A stretch of 64,000 nucleotides of DNA from Smallanthus sonchifolius. Lineage: Eukaryota; Streptophyta; Magnoliopsida; Asterales; Asteraceae. The stretch lies in the NCBI GenBank assembly GCA_023525975.1, contig CM042039.1, positions 19,560,501 to 19,624,500 on the forward strand, written 5' to 3'. A program made the translations under genes and the position numbers. The notes under the pieces were generated by a model, which saw only the letters and a program-made list of their open reading frames with translations, was not told where the DNA came from and did not search any database. Below are positions 11,536-20,564 of this stretch, one piece after another (position 1 is the stretch's first letter; each line of letters opens with the position of its first letter).

Positions 11536-13378
11536 TAATATGTTTATGTTATAGTCATAGAGCTATCTAAGATCAAGATCCCTATTTTAATTAAATCTGT
11601 TTAAACTTTTATTTAAAAGCTTGGTTTTGATCTTTCTTGTTCCATTCAATTTCATAAATCATGTTTTTACTAAAACTCCTTATTTTCAAATTAGACCCCT
11701 TTAATATTCAATTAAATTTATTTCTATCTTTACTAAACTGATATTTTCACTTTAGCCCTCCAAACTTACCAAACACACCCTAAACTTGGTTAAGTATGTA
11801 AATAGAATAACTCTCAAACCAGTATGTTGTTATCTGACAAACATTAAAGTTCTAGCTAGGAAAAGACGGTGTTCTGATCCGGCCAACCTTTCCTGGGAAC
11901 TTTACTGTTGGAGGTACTACTCTGGAATGATAACCACTCTAGTGTACAACAACCACTTTCAACTAATTATAATAACAACCCCTCTACTATTCTAAACTTG
12001 TTTCTAATTAACTTAACAAACTTACTTAGGGAATCATTAAGTCATTCAAATCCAAGTTACTACAAGTTCAAGTTCAACCCCTTTCACTTGCAAGGTGAGT
12101 TCATAGCCCCTCTTTACTTTCTACTTTGGGGTGGAAAACATGCTCCTATATCAACACGAAATCAAATTCTTAAATCAAAACTATTCTTTTGCAGTCAATA
12201 ACATACTTTCTAATTCTAGTAAAACTAAACTGGTTTATACATGTTGCTATGCTATGTCAATTTTTCATTACAAAGTTTCTCGTATTTCAAAAACTACACA
12301 ACCATTAACTTTGGGGAAGCCACGGGAGTACGCAAATAGATCTATTGGCCTGACAAGCCCATCTAGTCCTTCAAGTTGTGGATTCTGATCAACTTGGAAG
12401 GAGATGGATGTTCATAAACTACATTCTTGACACGTACACTTAGTCTAACACCCTTACAAGGTGTTGAACGGGAGAGCTATCGATCACTAGGGTTGGTTGT
12501 GGACTCATGTATAAAAGTTTTGTAGAAGCATGTTTCTATAACTATAGATAAAATTCTATGTATCGATGTACGTGGCTAGTAAACAGGAGGGTTTTCCTGA
12601 GTACTTAGCCTGCACACCAGTTTGGTCCTGTGTACTTAGTAAGTACACAAGGCTTTTGCCTTGCGTACTTGTTAAGTACGCAAAACCAAACCCTGCGTAC
12701 TTAGACAAGTATGCAAGTAGTGTTCCTACCCCTTTAAATTGAAGACTTGTATTCATTTGTAGGTGGAACTCAGGAACTAGGTTGAGAGGTGTTCGGGTCG
12801 GGACGAGCTCTCCCCACCCCTGGACCGTGAGCTTAGAGTAGAGATGTGTGTTCCTTCAGTATGTAGTATGTAATACGGGATGCCTTCTATGTTATGGATT
12901 ATGTATCGTTTCATTCTTCTCTTGTTTATGTTATTGTTTCTCTGTCTCATTTTCTTTGTTCCCACATAAATCACAGAACAAATTCGTTTATTTCCGCTGC
13001 GTGACGAGGCTCCCGGGACCTACAAGTTTAATTACATGGAATTGTGAAACTTGTTTATGACTTGCATCTTCTCATCTATTACTATGTATGAATATAAACC
13101 TATTTTCTCACCAACTTTTTAGTTGACCTATTTTAGCATGTTTTTCAGGTTTTGGATCTAAGTTGCTGTTTCACTCACGCTAGGATTCAAGATCAAGACT
13201 TTAGTGGACTTAGCTTAGACATAGTATTTAATAATAAGACATGTTTGTTTTATTTTGTTTATTTTTTCTGAAATACTGATGTAATAACTATTTGGTTATA
13301 ATAGTAAATTTCTTTTGATCATGTGTGATGATTTAATTTCGTCGCCCCCTCGTGTTTCCGCCTTGGCGGGGGTGTGAC
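11536..13378 (+). mobile_element. Long Gypsy-type LTR, copy 2, interrupted by a solo LTR
   Basis: This repeats 2875-4184 with few differences and extends ~40 bp further, ending in GGCGGGGGTGTGACA. Its 5' part is missing, since it starts at ATGTTTATG against B2 leader sequence. A 504-bp solo Copia LTR plus a 5-bp target duplication sits inside it at 12521-13029. It lies immediately upstream of coding sequence of a Tekay-like integrase (13379 on), so it either inserted into that gene or was joined to it by rearrangement. No gene is present in it. Confidence 0.72.
12521..13024 (+). mobile_element. Solo Copia LTR with target duplication AGTTT
   Basis: Comparison with the other Gypsy LTR copy (around 3865) shows a clean insertion. 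The LTR begins TGTAGAAGCATG and ends CGGGACCTACA. AGTTT is present on both sides (12516-12520 and 13025-13029), where the uninterrupted copy has it once. It carries three inverted-repeat units of the GTACTT/AAGTAC type at 12629-12649, 12662-12682 and 12694-12715. Its terminal sequence resembles those of elements B and D, and its repeat units resemble those of element G. A solo LTR is what remains after recombination between the two LTRs of a full element. Confidence 0.93.
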
Positions 13379-13668
13379 AACTTAGTGGTGTACAGAAAGT
13401 CTTTCACGTCTCAAACTTAAACAAATACATATCGGACGAGACACTCGTGGTCCCACTCGCAAAATTAGAAATTGACGAACAATTACGCTTCGTTGAAGAA
13501 CCAGTCGAAATCATGAATAAGGAAGTTAAGACGCTCAAGCGTAGTAAAATCCCTATTGTCAGTGTTCGTTGGAACTCGAAATGCGGACTAGAATTCACAT
13601 GGGAGCGCGATGATCAGATGATGCACAAGTATCCTCTTCTTTTCAAGAAGTCAGCGTCAAACACATAA
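13379..13668 (+). pseudogene. Tekay-like (chromovirus) Gypsy integrase C-terminus
   Basis: The frame reads LSGVQKVFHVSNLNKYI, then VEEPVEIMNKEVKTLKRSK, then VRWNSKCGLEFTWERDDQM, and ends KSASNT. This is the C-terminal end of a Ty3/Gypsy pol polyprotein of the Tekay/Del kind, covering the part after the integrase core that carries the chromodomain-like fold. It acts in integration-site choice in that family. Only the last ~95 codons remain, because Gypsy LTR sequence abuts the 5' side. Similarity starts before the first Met at 13447, so that Met is not the true start. Confidence 0.85.
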
Positions 13669-13798
13669 GGTACTAATTAATTTTTAGGACGAAAATTCTT
13701 TCAACTAGGGGATGATGTGACATCCAGAATATTTTTTTCATTATTTAACTAGCAGTCTTACTTAATTTTCGGGACAAAAACTCTTTCAACTTGGGGAT
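13669..13798 (+). repeat. Duplicated polypurine tract and LTR start of the Tekay-like element
   Basis: Two similar copies of CTTTCAACT(A/T)GGGGATGA directly followed by TGTGACA occur at about 13698-13729 and 13773-13804, 75 bp apart. GGGGATGA before TGTGACA is the usual 3' LTR junction of this Gypsy type. The second copy probably marks the real LTR start at 13799, and the first is a tandem duplicate or an older junction. Confidence 0.6.
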
Positions 13799-13947
13799 GA
13801 TGTGACACTGATGTGAAATTAAATATCCTGTATATAAGAGTCTAAGTTCGTAGTTTTAAGCGTTTAGCTTTGTATATCGAGTCTGTTTTATGTGCGTTTG
13901 GTATTTGTGTCTACTACATGTTTAATGTGCTAAGTGAGTGGGAAAAC
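13799..13947 (+). repeat. Gypsy LTR, left part, interrupted by element D
   Basis: Noncoding sequence starts at TGTGACACTG and runs to the insertion point of element D. It carries a TATA-like TGTATATAAG near 13830. After D the sequence resumes at 19457. I cannot decide from this window whether this is the 3' LTR of the Tekay-like element or the 5' LTR of the Athila-type element E, or a junction of both. Confidence 0.5.
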
Positions 13948-14412
13948 TGTAGGTACCTAATTCGGTGGGTGACGGATCTCTAGACTCGCGGTACGACACG
14001 GTGATAACGTGCGGAATCCATGATCAACGTGCTCGTGTAACTTAATCAACAACAACGGTGTAAATAAACACTTTGTATTTCCACCACAATATCAGGTTAC
14101 AAGATTATGTCTCTAATCAGTTCTACTACTCTGATATCGTCTATTTTCTCACTACTAATCTTAACAGACTGTGAAACTCTATTTATAAACTACTGTTCTG
14201 CACCAGGCGAACTTATTAAGTTCGCCTCTAACAGACTAAGTGAACTTAATAAGTTCGCCTCTGATAGAATTAAGTGAACTTATTAAGTTCGCCTTTGATA
14301 GACCAGGCGAACTTAATAAGTTCGCCTCTGATAGGCTAGGCGAACTTGTTAAGTTCGCCTCTAGCAGAACTTACATATAATTTTATCAAAAGTTACAAAA
14401 CATGTCCTAACA
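13948..14412 (-). repeat. 3' LTR of element D
   Basis: This 465-bp LTR starts TGTAGGTACC and ends GTCCTAACA (plus strand). Five GCGAACTT/AAGTTCGC inverted-repeat units fill 14205-14365. Directly beyond them, toward the transcription start on the minus strand, lies a TATA box (complement of CTATTTATAAA, 14179-14189). Confidence 0.93.
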
Positions 14413-16406
14413 TACTCCCCTTTAACTGTTGCTAACAATTCTATCAATTACAAGTCAAAGACTCTAAGACTAAGACATAATATCTTCAAGCTCGTTGTCA
14501 CCAGAATATGCTCCAACAGACTCCCCCTTGACAATAGCTTTAGAAGATTGTCATCAGTCTTCATATATCATCAAACAAGTTGTAGTCTTCGTCTTGTTCA
14601 TCTGCATACTTTCTCTTTATTTCTAGAAGAAAACTTGGGAGAAGGACCCCTTGTCAACTTCTGTCTGCAATATTCAGTTTTTGCAAAGGAGAACAACCAA
14701 GAATAACCAACAATTAGGATTTCCATGGAAGCTGGAAAAATAAAATCTTTTTGGTTTTTCAAACATAAGAAAGACAAAATCTTTTTGGTTTTTCTCTGTA
14801 CAAACTGAAATGTAAAATACAAAATCACATCTTTTTGGTCGAACATTACGAGTAAGAAGATCATATCAGTAAAAACAATGCATCAGTCAAACATTTTGGA
14901 TAAACATTCATATAATATCAAATGGTATCCTATGTCATTCTTTCAAGTCTTAACCAATCAAACAAATATCTTTCAAGATTATCACACTCTATCTTTTCAA
15001 GACTTTCTTATTGCATGTTATGATACGCGATAAACATTCAAAGAAAATAGGATCAGGCTATGACACACAAATTCCAATTGTCAATATTATAAGATTTGAA
15101 ACTAAAGTATCTAATTCCCACTTTCTTGTGAGTTAAGGTACCATTTAAGTATGAAATACAACGTGTACCCCACTAGTATGCCAACAGAAAGTAAATGCAC
15201 TATCTTCAAGACATATGAGATTTTACTAAAGATTATCCTAATTTCCAGAATGAGGAGACATCACTTAGCACACGAATAGCAGAATCCAAATTGGATTGTA
15301 TAGGAATCAATGAGATTCAGAATCGAATGATTCAATGTTTTGGCTTATATATGTGGAATCATAAGATTCAGGTACGTGGATCCAACTGTTATCTGGATTA
15401 TGAATTCAATGGAATCAGTAAAGGTGATTTATCAATATGATCCAAGGGCTAGTATATGTTTGACAGATGTTGTCAAGTACATATCTTGATTATACTTCAA
15501 ATTGCATGCTTTTCGGGACATGGGCACTGAAGCAAATCGAATGAATAGTGCTAAGGACATAACCTGAAACTGATCTCATAGGAAAATCTTTATTAAAAGC
15601 TAATATTCTTTATCTGATAGTGATATTTAACACACACACCCAGGCATAAAATGGGTTCAAATCACAGTTGTAACATATATGCAATTATGTTTTCACACTA
15701 CTAATGGTTCAGTGACGCTTTTAGTCTACTGACAATTCAAATTATATGCATACACAATACTATCATTTCCTATATGTGTAGTCTCTGAAGTTTAGATCAA
15801 AACATCTAATTCAGAAATATTAACATAAAGCACCAACCAGTCAATCTAAGGTCATGTGTGAAAGAACATCTACTGATCTACTATCATCTCTTCTTTAACT
15901 TTAAGTAATGTCGATTTTATCTTTTTCAATTTGTTTGGCTTTTTTCAAAATCTTTTTTCAAAGAAAGTAAAACAAACGAAAATAAAATCTTCCATGAAAA
16001 CATTTTATGAAAAATATTTTACTTGGTTACTCAGGATTAAGCAAGTCAATCAATTAAAAACTCAAACCGATGTAATCCTGTAATTGAATGTCTTTGCCTT
16101 TGTCACCAACACAGTTCTGTACTCCCCCTGTCCTGTAGACTCCCCCTCAACTAGTCAAATGGTTGCATCAACGACTTTATGCTCACCATCGTCAACCTAA
16201 GTTTCAGGTTATCATTTGGACTTTGTAAAACTGTTTCCAAAACATTGTGTGTGACATATTCTCCCCCTTGAGCATCAAGTCGTTGAAACAAATAGATTCT
16301 CAGTTATCAACAACTCGTAACTCATGCAGATGTCATTCCCTGTTATGTGCTAAGAACCACCACTATCAACAACCAAAATGGTATTAATAGTCCCTCTTGG
16401 TAAATC
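14413..16406 (-). other. 3' noncoding region and protease-start remnant of element D
   Basis: No gene is visible. At 16300-16406 is a ~100-bp remnant of pol: the protease motif DSGGS followed by a stop and HITGN. The rest is the noncoding block shared with B1, B2, F and more weakly G. It contains the polypurine tract at the LTR and further CTCCCCCTT stretches at about 14519 and 16261. The block at 15080-15910 aligns with F 34900-35850 in reverse complement. Confidence 0.72.
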
Positions 16407-16432
16407 CTGCACAACTAACAAGAAACATTAAT
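16405..16432 (-). promoter_or_regulatory. Splice-acceptor-like sequence at the gag stop of element D
   Basis: On the minus strand the gag stop codon is followed by a T-rich run and GTGCAG, after which the pol remnant begins in the expected frame (LPRGTIN). The acceptor AG corresponds to 16407-16408. The same arrangement stands at the gag-pol boundary of F, G and H. Splicing is inferred, not shown. Confidence 0.45.
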
Positions 16433-18415
16433 TTGAAATTGGGACCCAAGCCATGGTAGTCATGGGTCGTCCATCTGTATCAAAATAATAAACCTCACTC
16501 CATTCACAATCGAATCTCTCATCAATTTTCGGAGATTGTTCCGACGAGTCAGAAACAGAAACTTTAGATTTCTAAACATACTTCTGTTAATTAAGTTCTT
16601 TTTGCTTAAAATGTGAAGTGTTTGAACATTTTCTTTCAGTTGAAACTTGATTTGATTGTGAAAACTCTTGTTGTTCTATAAGTTTTCTCAATCTTCTGTT
16701 TCTCCTCCGTCTTTGAGGTCTAGAAAGCCTAACCTCAGATTTTGAATTACCCTTTGGTGTATCATGAGGTTTAACCACATTTGGGTTAACATAAGGCTTA
16801 CCAGGAGTTCTTACCTTTTCTGGAGTAACATGTCGATTACCTTTGTCTTTGTGAGAACAATCAATCCGTATGTGACCCACAAGACCACAGTAAAAGCAAG
16901 ATCTCATCTCACGATAATCTCTCATATAAGGAATCTTCATACGATAAGATGCACTTGAAGAAGATTCTCCTACATGAACTTCTTTTTGCTTTATTTTCTC
17001 TGGAACTCCAGATTTTGCAACAGGTTTTGATTCAGGTTTCATCTTCTCAGGAAATACATGCTTACCACAATGTGTCCTATCTCATTACAATGAAAACATG
17101 TACGCCTGTCTTTATAATTTGAAGAACTTCCAAATGTATAATTTCCAGATGAATTAGAATCAACCTTTGAGTCTTCTTTCTTAATCTCTTTCGATATCCC
17201 CTCTATCTTAGCTTCATCAAAATATTCAACATCACTCTCATCAGAATACACCATATCTTCACCTGTGACTTGATTCACTTTCAACACAGTCTTAGGATCT
17301 AAATCCTCATCATTTATAATCTCAGGTGCAACAGAATTATTGCCATTGAATGCTGGAGGAACATAGCCAATACCACTAGTTCCCTTCCCCTCGTCAGTAT
17401 TATTATGATAATATTCTAATAAGAATGATGAATTTGCAAAGCTTTATAACCTTCTATGTAATTTGATCACCTCTGCTTTAGATTCAGCTAGTTCTTTATC
17501 TTTCTCAACAAGATCATCATTTCTTTTCTCAATTTCTGCAAAGGACAAATCCAGGTGATATGCCTGCTCTTTGATCTTCAAAGTCAGAGAACTTATATCC
17601 TTCTTCAGTGATTCTATCCTCTCAATACACACATTCTCGTTATCTTTTAATTTTTGATTTACCGTGTGCATCGATTTCATATCACAAATGAGGTTTACAT
17701 TGTCATCCAAAACCCTCATCATTTTATCCTTAACTGAAACACAGTTAGAACAAAACGTTTCAGAGTTAGAAAGTACCTCAGGTTTTACTTCTAAAGAAGA
17801 TGCAGCAGGAGCCATGAATACGTCATCATCAGCTTCACCCTTTTGATCAACAATGACAGGCTCTGCATCAGTGTCTGATACACTCAGATCATCTTCAACT
17901 GTCTGGAAGCTTACTTCAGTCTCTACATCACTCTTGGTAGACTGAGTACTTTCACCAGATCTAATACTCTCACTATCACTTAACTCGGTAGAAGAATCAC
18001 TTTCAAAGACACTCTGCTTTACTACTTCTTCTTTGATCAAGACCACAAACGCTTGAGTAGTAGCTTCACCCTTTTTCTTCAAAGCTTCCCATAGATCTCT
18101 TGAAGTTGGACACTTCTCGAGACTATGAATGATTTCTTTCGGTAAAGACATCTTTAAAGTCACACACGTTTTCATTTCTCGATCAAACTTCTGCTTTTCT
18201 AGTTTACTAAGAGCTGTCACTGGTTTAGGAACATCATAATATCCCATATAGTCATAAGTAGGATGCACATATCCTTCAAATATGGATGTCCAAAAGTTTT
18301 CATCAGTTTCTGATACGAACTGTTCGAACCGGACTTTCCAGCTATGAAAATCTGATATGCACAAAAGTCTCGGTGGCATAGTTTCAATCTCATTATCATC
18401 ACATGAAATTGACAT
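16428..18415 (-). pseudogene. gag of non-autonomous Copia element D
   Basis: Starts at the ATG 18413-18415 (MSISCDDNEIETMPP) and ends in GRPMTTMAWVPISN with a stop at 16428-16430. The order is: N-terminal capsid-like region (HSWKVRFEQFV... DLWEALKKK), acidic Ser/Glu-rich stretch, CSNCVSVKDKM segment, coiled coil (about residues 245-325), a knuckle CFHCNEIGHIVV that has lost its last Cys to a small frameshifting deletion near 17060, and an intact CCHC knuckle CFYCGLVGHIRIDC. Compared with F and G, the middle is missing: DLWEALKKK is followed at once by TQAFVV, so the capsid C-terminal half and the first knuckle are gone. A stop at 17444-17446 and the frameshift break it now. Confidence 0.87.
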
Positions 18416-19010
18416 TTTGAAATTTTTGCGAAAATACCCGGAAAAAATTTCCCGCCAAAATACTCTTTTTAAAAAAATTTCAAAATTTTAAAAATGATTC
18501 AAAACGACCATATAAACTTTCCCTAAAAATGACCATACTTTTTTTTTAAGAACATTAAGTTCGCCTGATACTGTACAAGCGAACTTGACCCGAGCGAATT
18601 TGACCCAAGCAAACTTGTTAAGTTCGCCTGATCTTCACCAAGCGAACTTATTAAGTTCGCCTAATACAGAGTGAAGCGAACTTATTAAGTTCGCCTACTA
18701 AGTTCGCCTGGTTCAGCTGTTCAACCCAAACACGAACCAAAAATTCCGAAAATCATGATTTCTTGCTGAATTGATAGAATTTGATAAAATTGAACCGTAG
18801 GAATGTGTAGGAACTGATTAGGAACACTTCTATCGGATCAATTTCATAAAATGAATCCAAAATCAAACCAAAATGATAAAAAAATTCTCTATTTTTATCA
18901 AGAACATAAAAAAGATGAAAAATCTTCAAAATCTCAGATTTTTGATGTTGATTGGACACGAAAACACCACGAATCTTTTGCTAATCAAGAGCAATAGCTT
19001 TGATACCACT
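18416..19010 (-). other. Leader of element D with hairpin repeats and primer site
   Basis: This untranslated leader lies between the 5' LTR and gag. The primer-binding site (complement of GCTTTGATACCA, 18997-19008) sits two bases from the LTR and differs slightly from the usual TGGTATCAGAGC. Several GCGAACTT/AAGTTCGC inverted-repeat units lie at about 18557-18712, the same motif as in the LTR. No gene is seen. Confidence 0.8.
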
Positions 19011-19456
19011 TGTAGGTCCCTAATTCGGTGCGTCACGGATTTCTAGACTCGCGGTATGACACGGTGATAACGTGCGGAATCCATGATCAACGTGCTCGTG
19101 TAACTCAATCAATAACAACGGTGTAAATAAACACTTTGTATTTCCACCACAATATCAGGTTACAAGATTCTGTCTCTAATCAGTTCTACTCTGATATCGT
19201 CTATTTTCTCACTACTAATCTTAACAGACTCTGAAACTCCATTTATAAACTACTGTTCTGCACCAGGCGAACTTATTAAGTTCGCCTCTAACAGACTAAG
19301 TGAACTTAATAAGTTCGCCACTGATAGACTTAAGCGAACTTATTAAGTTCGCCTCTAATAGACCAGGCGAACTTATAGGCTAGGCGAACTTGTTAAGTTC
19401 GCCTCTAGCAGAACTTACATAGAATTTTATCAACAGTTACAAAAAATGTCCTAACA
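19011..19456 (-). repeat. 5' LTR of element D
   Basis: This 446-bp LTR matches the left LTR over its whole length, with small differences. One is a shortened inverted-repeat unit around 19365-19385, so it is about 20 bp shorter. Hairpin units lie at 19265-19405 and the minus-strand TATA box at 19241-19249. AAAAC follows at 19457-19461. Confidence 0.93.
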
Positions 19457-19461
19457 AAAAC

Positions 19462-20450
19462 ACGAGCTTAAAATCATGAGGATAGTAGCATACATGGGTC
19501 CCGGAGAAGTCAAAGTAAAGAAAAGTAAAAAAATGTGGAATTTAGGTTCTTCGAGTCACGCGAAGATCAGGACGAAGAAGTTTGCGACATGCGAGGGCCT
19601 TGAAAAGCCCACCCGACAAATTTGTTCTTCGCGCCACGCAAAAGAACATCCATTCTAAGTACGCGCCACTCGAAGATTCATAAATTCGGCAAATTTAACC
19701 TAATTTCAATTATAAATCATGGAGAAGTCTATAGTCGAATTAACTTGTCATTCTACGATCCAGAGCTTCCCTAAGGTGATTTCTAGAGAAAAAGTTTCAA
19801 TCTTTACCAATTTTTGATGCTAGATCAAGTTAGAAAAATTATTTAAGAATCGATGACGATGTAAATGAGCGGCTAATCTCTTCGTGTCGTTTCCGGTGTA
19901 GGATCTGCTTGTAAGTGATAGACTAGGGTTCATACATGATTTGGTTTGTTATTCTTGTAATCGTATGATTGTTTGAAAGCTTTATTCTTGGATTTTATTT
20001 GAACAATTTGGTTTTTATTCAATTTAATACATTTATCAATTCTCGGTTTTTGATCGTGAATCATTGAATATTTAGATCTGAGATTCTAAGTTGTTAATTG
20101 ACTATTGAGTTATTAATCTATGTCAAGTATCCGGTTTTGTAATCGTTGCTCAACACAGTCACTATCTTGGTTGTTAATTGTTTATCAATTCTAATGAATG
20201 AGTTATGTCTATGTAACTTCCAATAAGTACAAACCAGTCTTCACAATATTTGCAATCTGAACCCGGAAGCAATCCGTTTCCTCTTAATAGTTTTTATATA
20301 ATTAAAGTTATTTGCTTTTTATTCAAAACCCTAACAGTGTTCATAAAACAAACACTTTCCACCAATTCCATGTGGATACGATACCCTACTCCATTATACT
20401 ATAGTTTAAGGTAGCTAGGGATTATAATACTTGTTTTTTATTGACCTTGA
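19462..20450 (+). repeat. 5' LTR (3' part) of Athila-type element E
   Basis: This noncoding stretch runs up to the primer site of element E. It contains CTTCG...CGAAG-type near-palindromes (19547-19677: TCACGCGAAG, TTCTTCGCGCCACGC), then a TATA-like TATAAAT at 19711-19717. Near its end is TGTGGATACGATACCCTACTC, as in Athila LTR ends (quoted in part only as a landmark). The LTR end is probably at or just before the TTGACA at 20444-20449. The left boundary is uncertain (see 13799-13947). Confidence 0.62.
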
Positions 20451-20464
20451 CAACGCGATCAAAA

Positions 20465-20482
20465 TGGCGCCGTTGCCGGGGA
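20465..20482 (+). other. Primer-binding site of element E (Athila type)
   Basis: TGGCGCCGTTGCCGGGGA begins ~15 bp after the presumed LTR end. This is the site characteristic of Athila/Tat Gypsy elements, usually assigned to tRNA-Asp. It fixes the plus-strand orientation of E and the start of its internal region. Confidence 0.9.
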
Positions 20483-20564
20483 ATACGTGCGCTTTGTGTT
20501 TTTGTTTTTAATTATTTTGTTCGGAGCTACTAATCATTTGTTTATTCGTGCAGATCATAGGTTT

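Larger units (their letters stand above)
13948..19456 (-). mobile_element. Complete gag-only non-autonomous Copia element D, target duplication AAAAC
   Basis: Two LTRs (13948-14412 and 19011-19456) share ends and internal repeats. AAAAC flanks the element on both sides (13943-13947 and 19457-19461). A tRNA-Met-type primer site lies inside the right LTR (18997-19008, complement of GCTTTGATACCA). A polypurine tract adjoins the left LTR (14413-14426). The 5.5-kb element encodes only gag (16428-18415). Pol is reduced to ~100 bases at the protease start (DSGGS, HITGN), then noncoding DNA follows. RT, RNase H and integrase are absent, so it must have moved with enzymes from a related autonomous element. 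LTR ends and gag both resemble element F. Confidence 0.93.

Noticed and set aside
14598..14864. Minus-strand ORF of 88 codons near the 3' LTR of D
   Set aside because: The matching stretches in B1 and B2 are not open in this frame. It may hold a relic of the aORF end, but I cannot show it.
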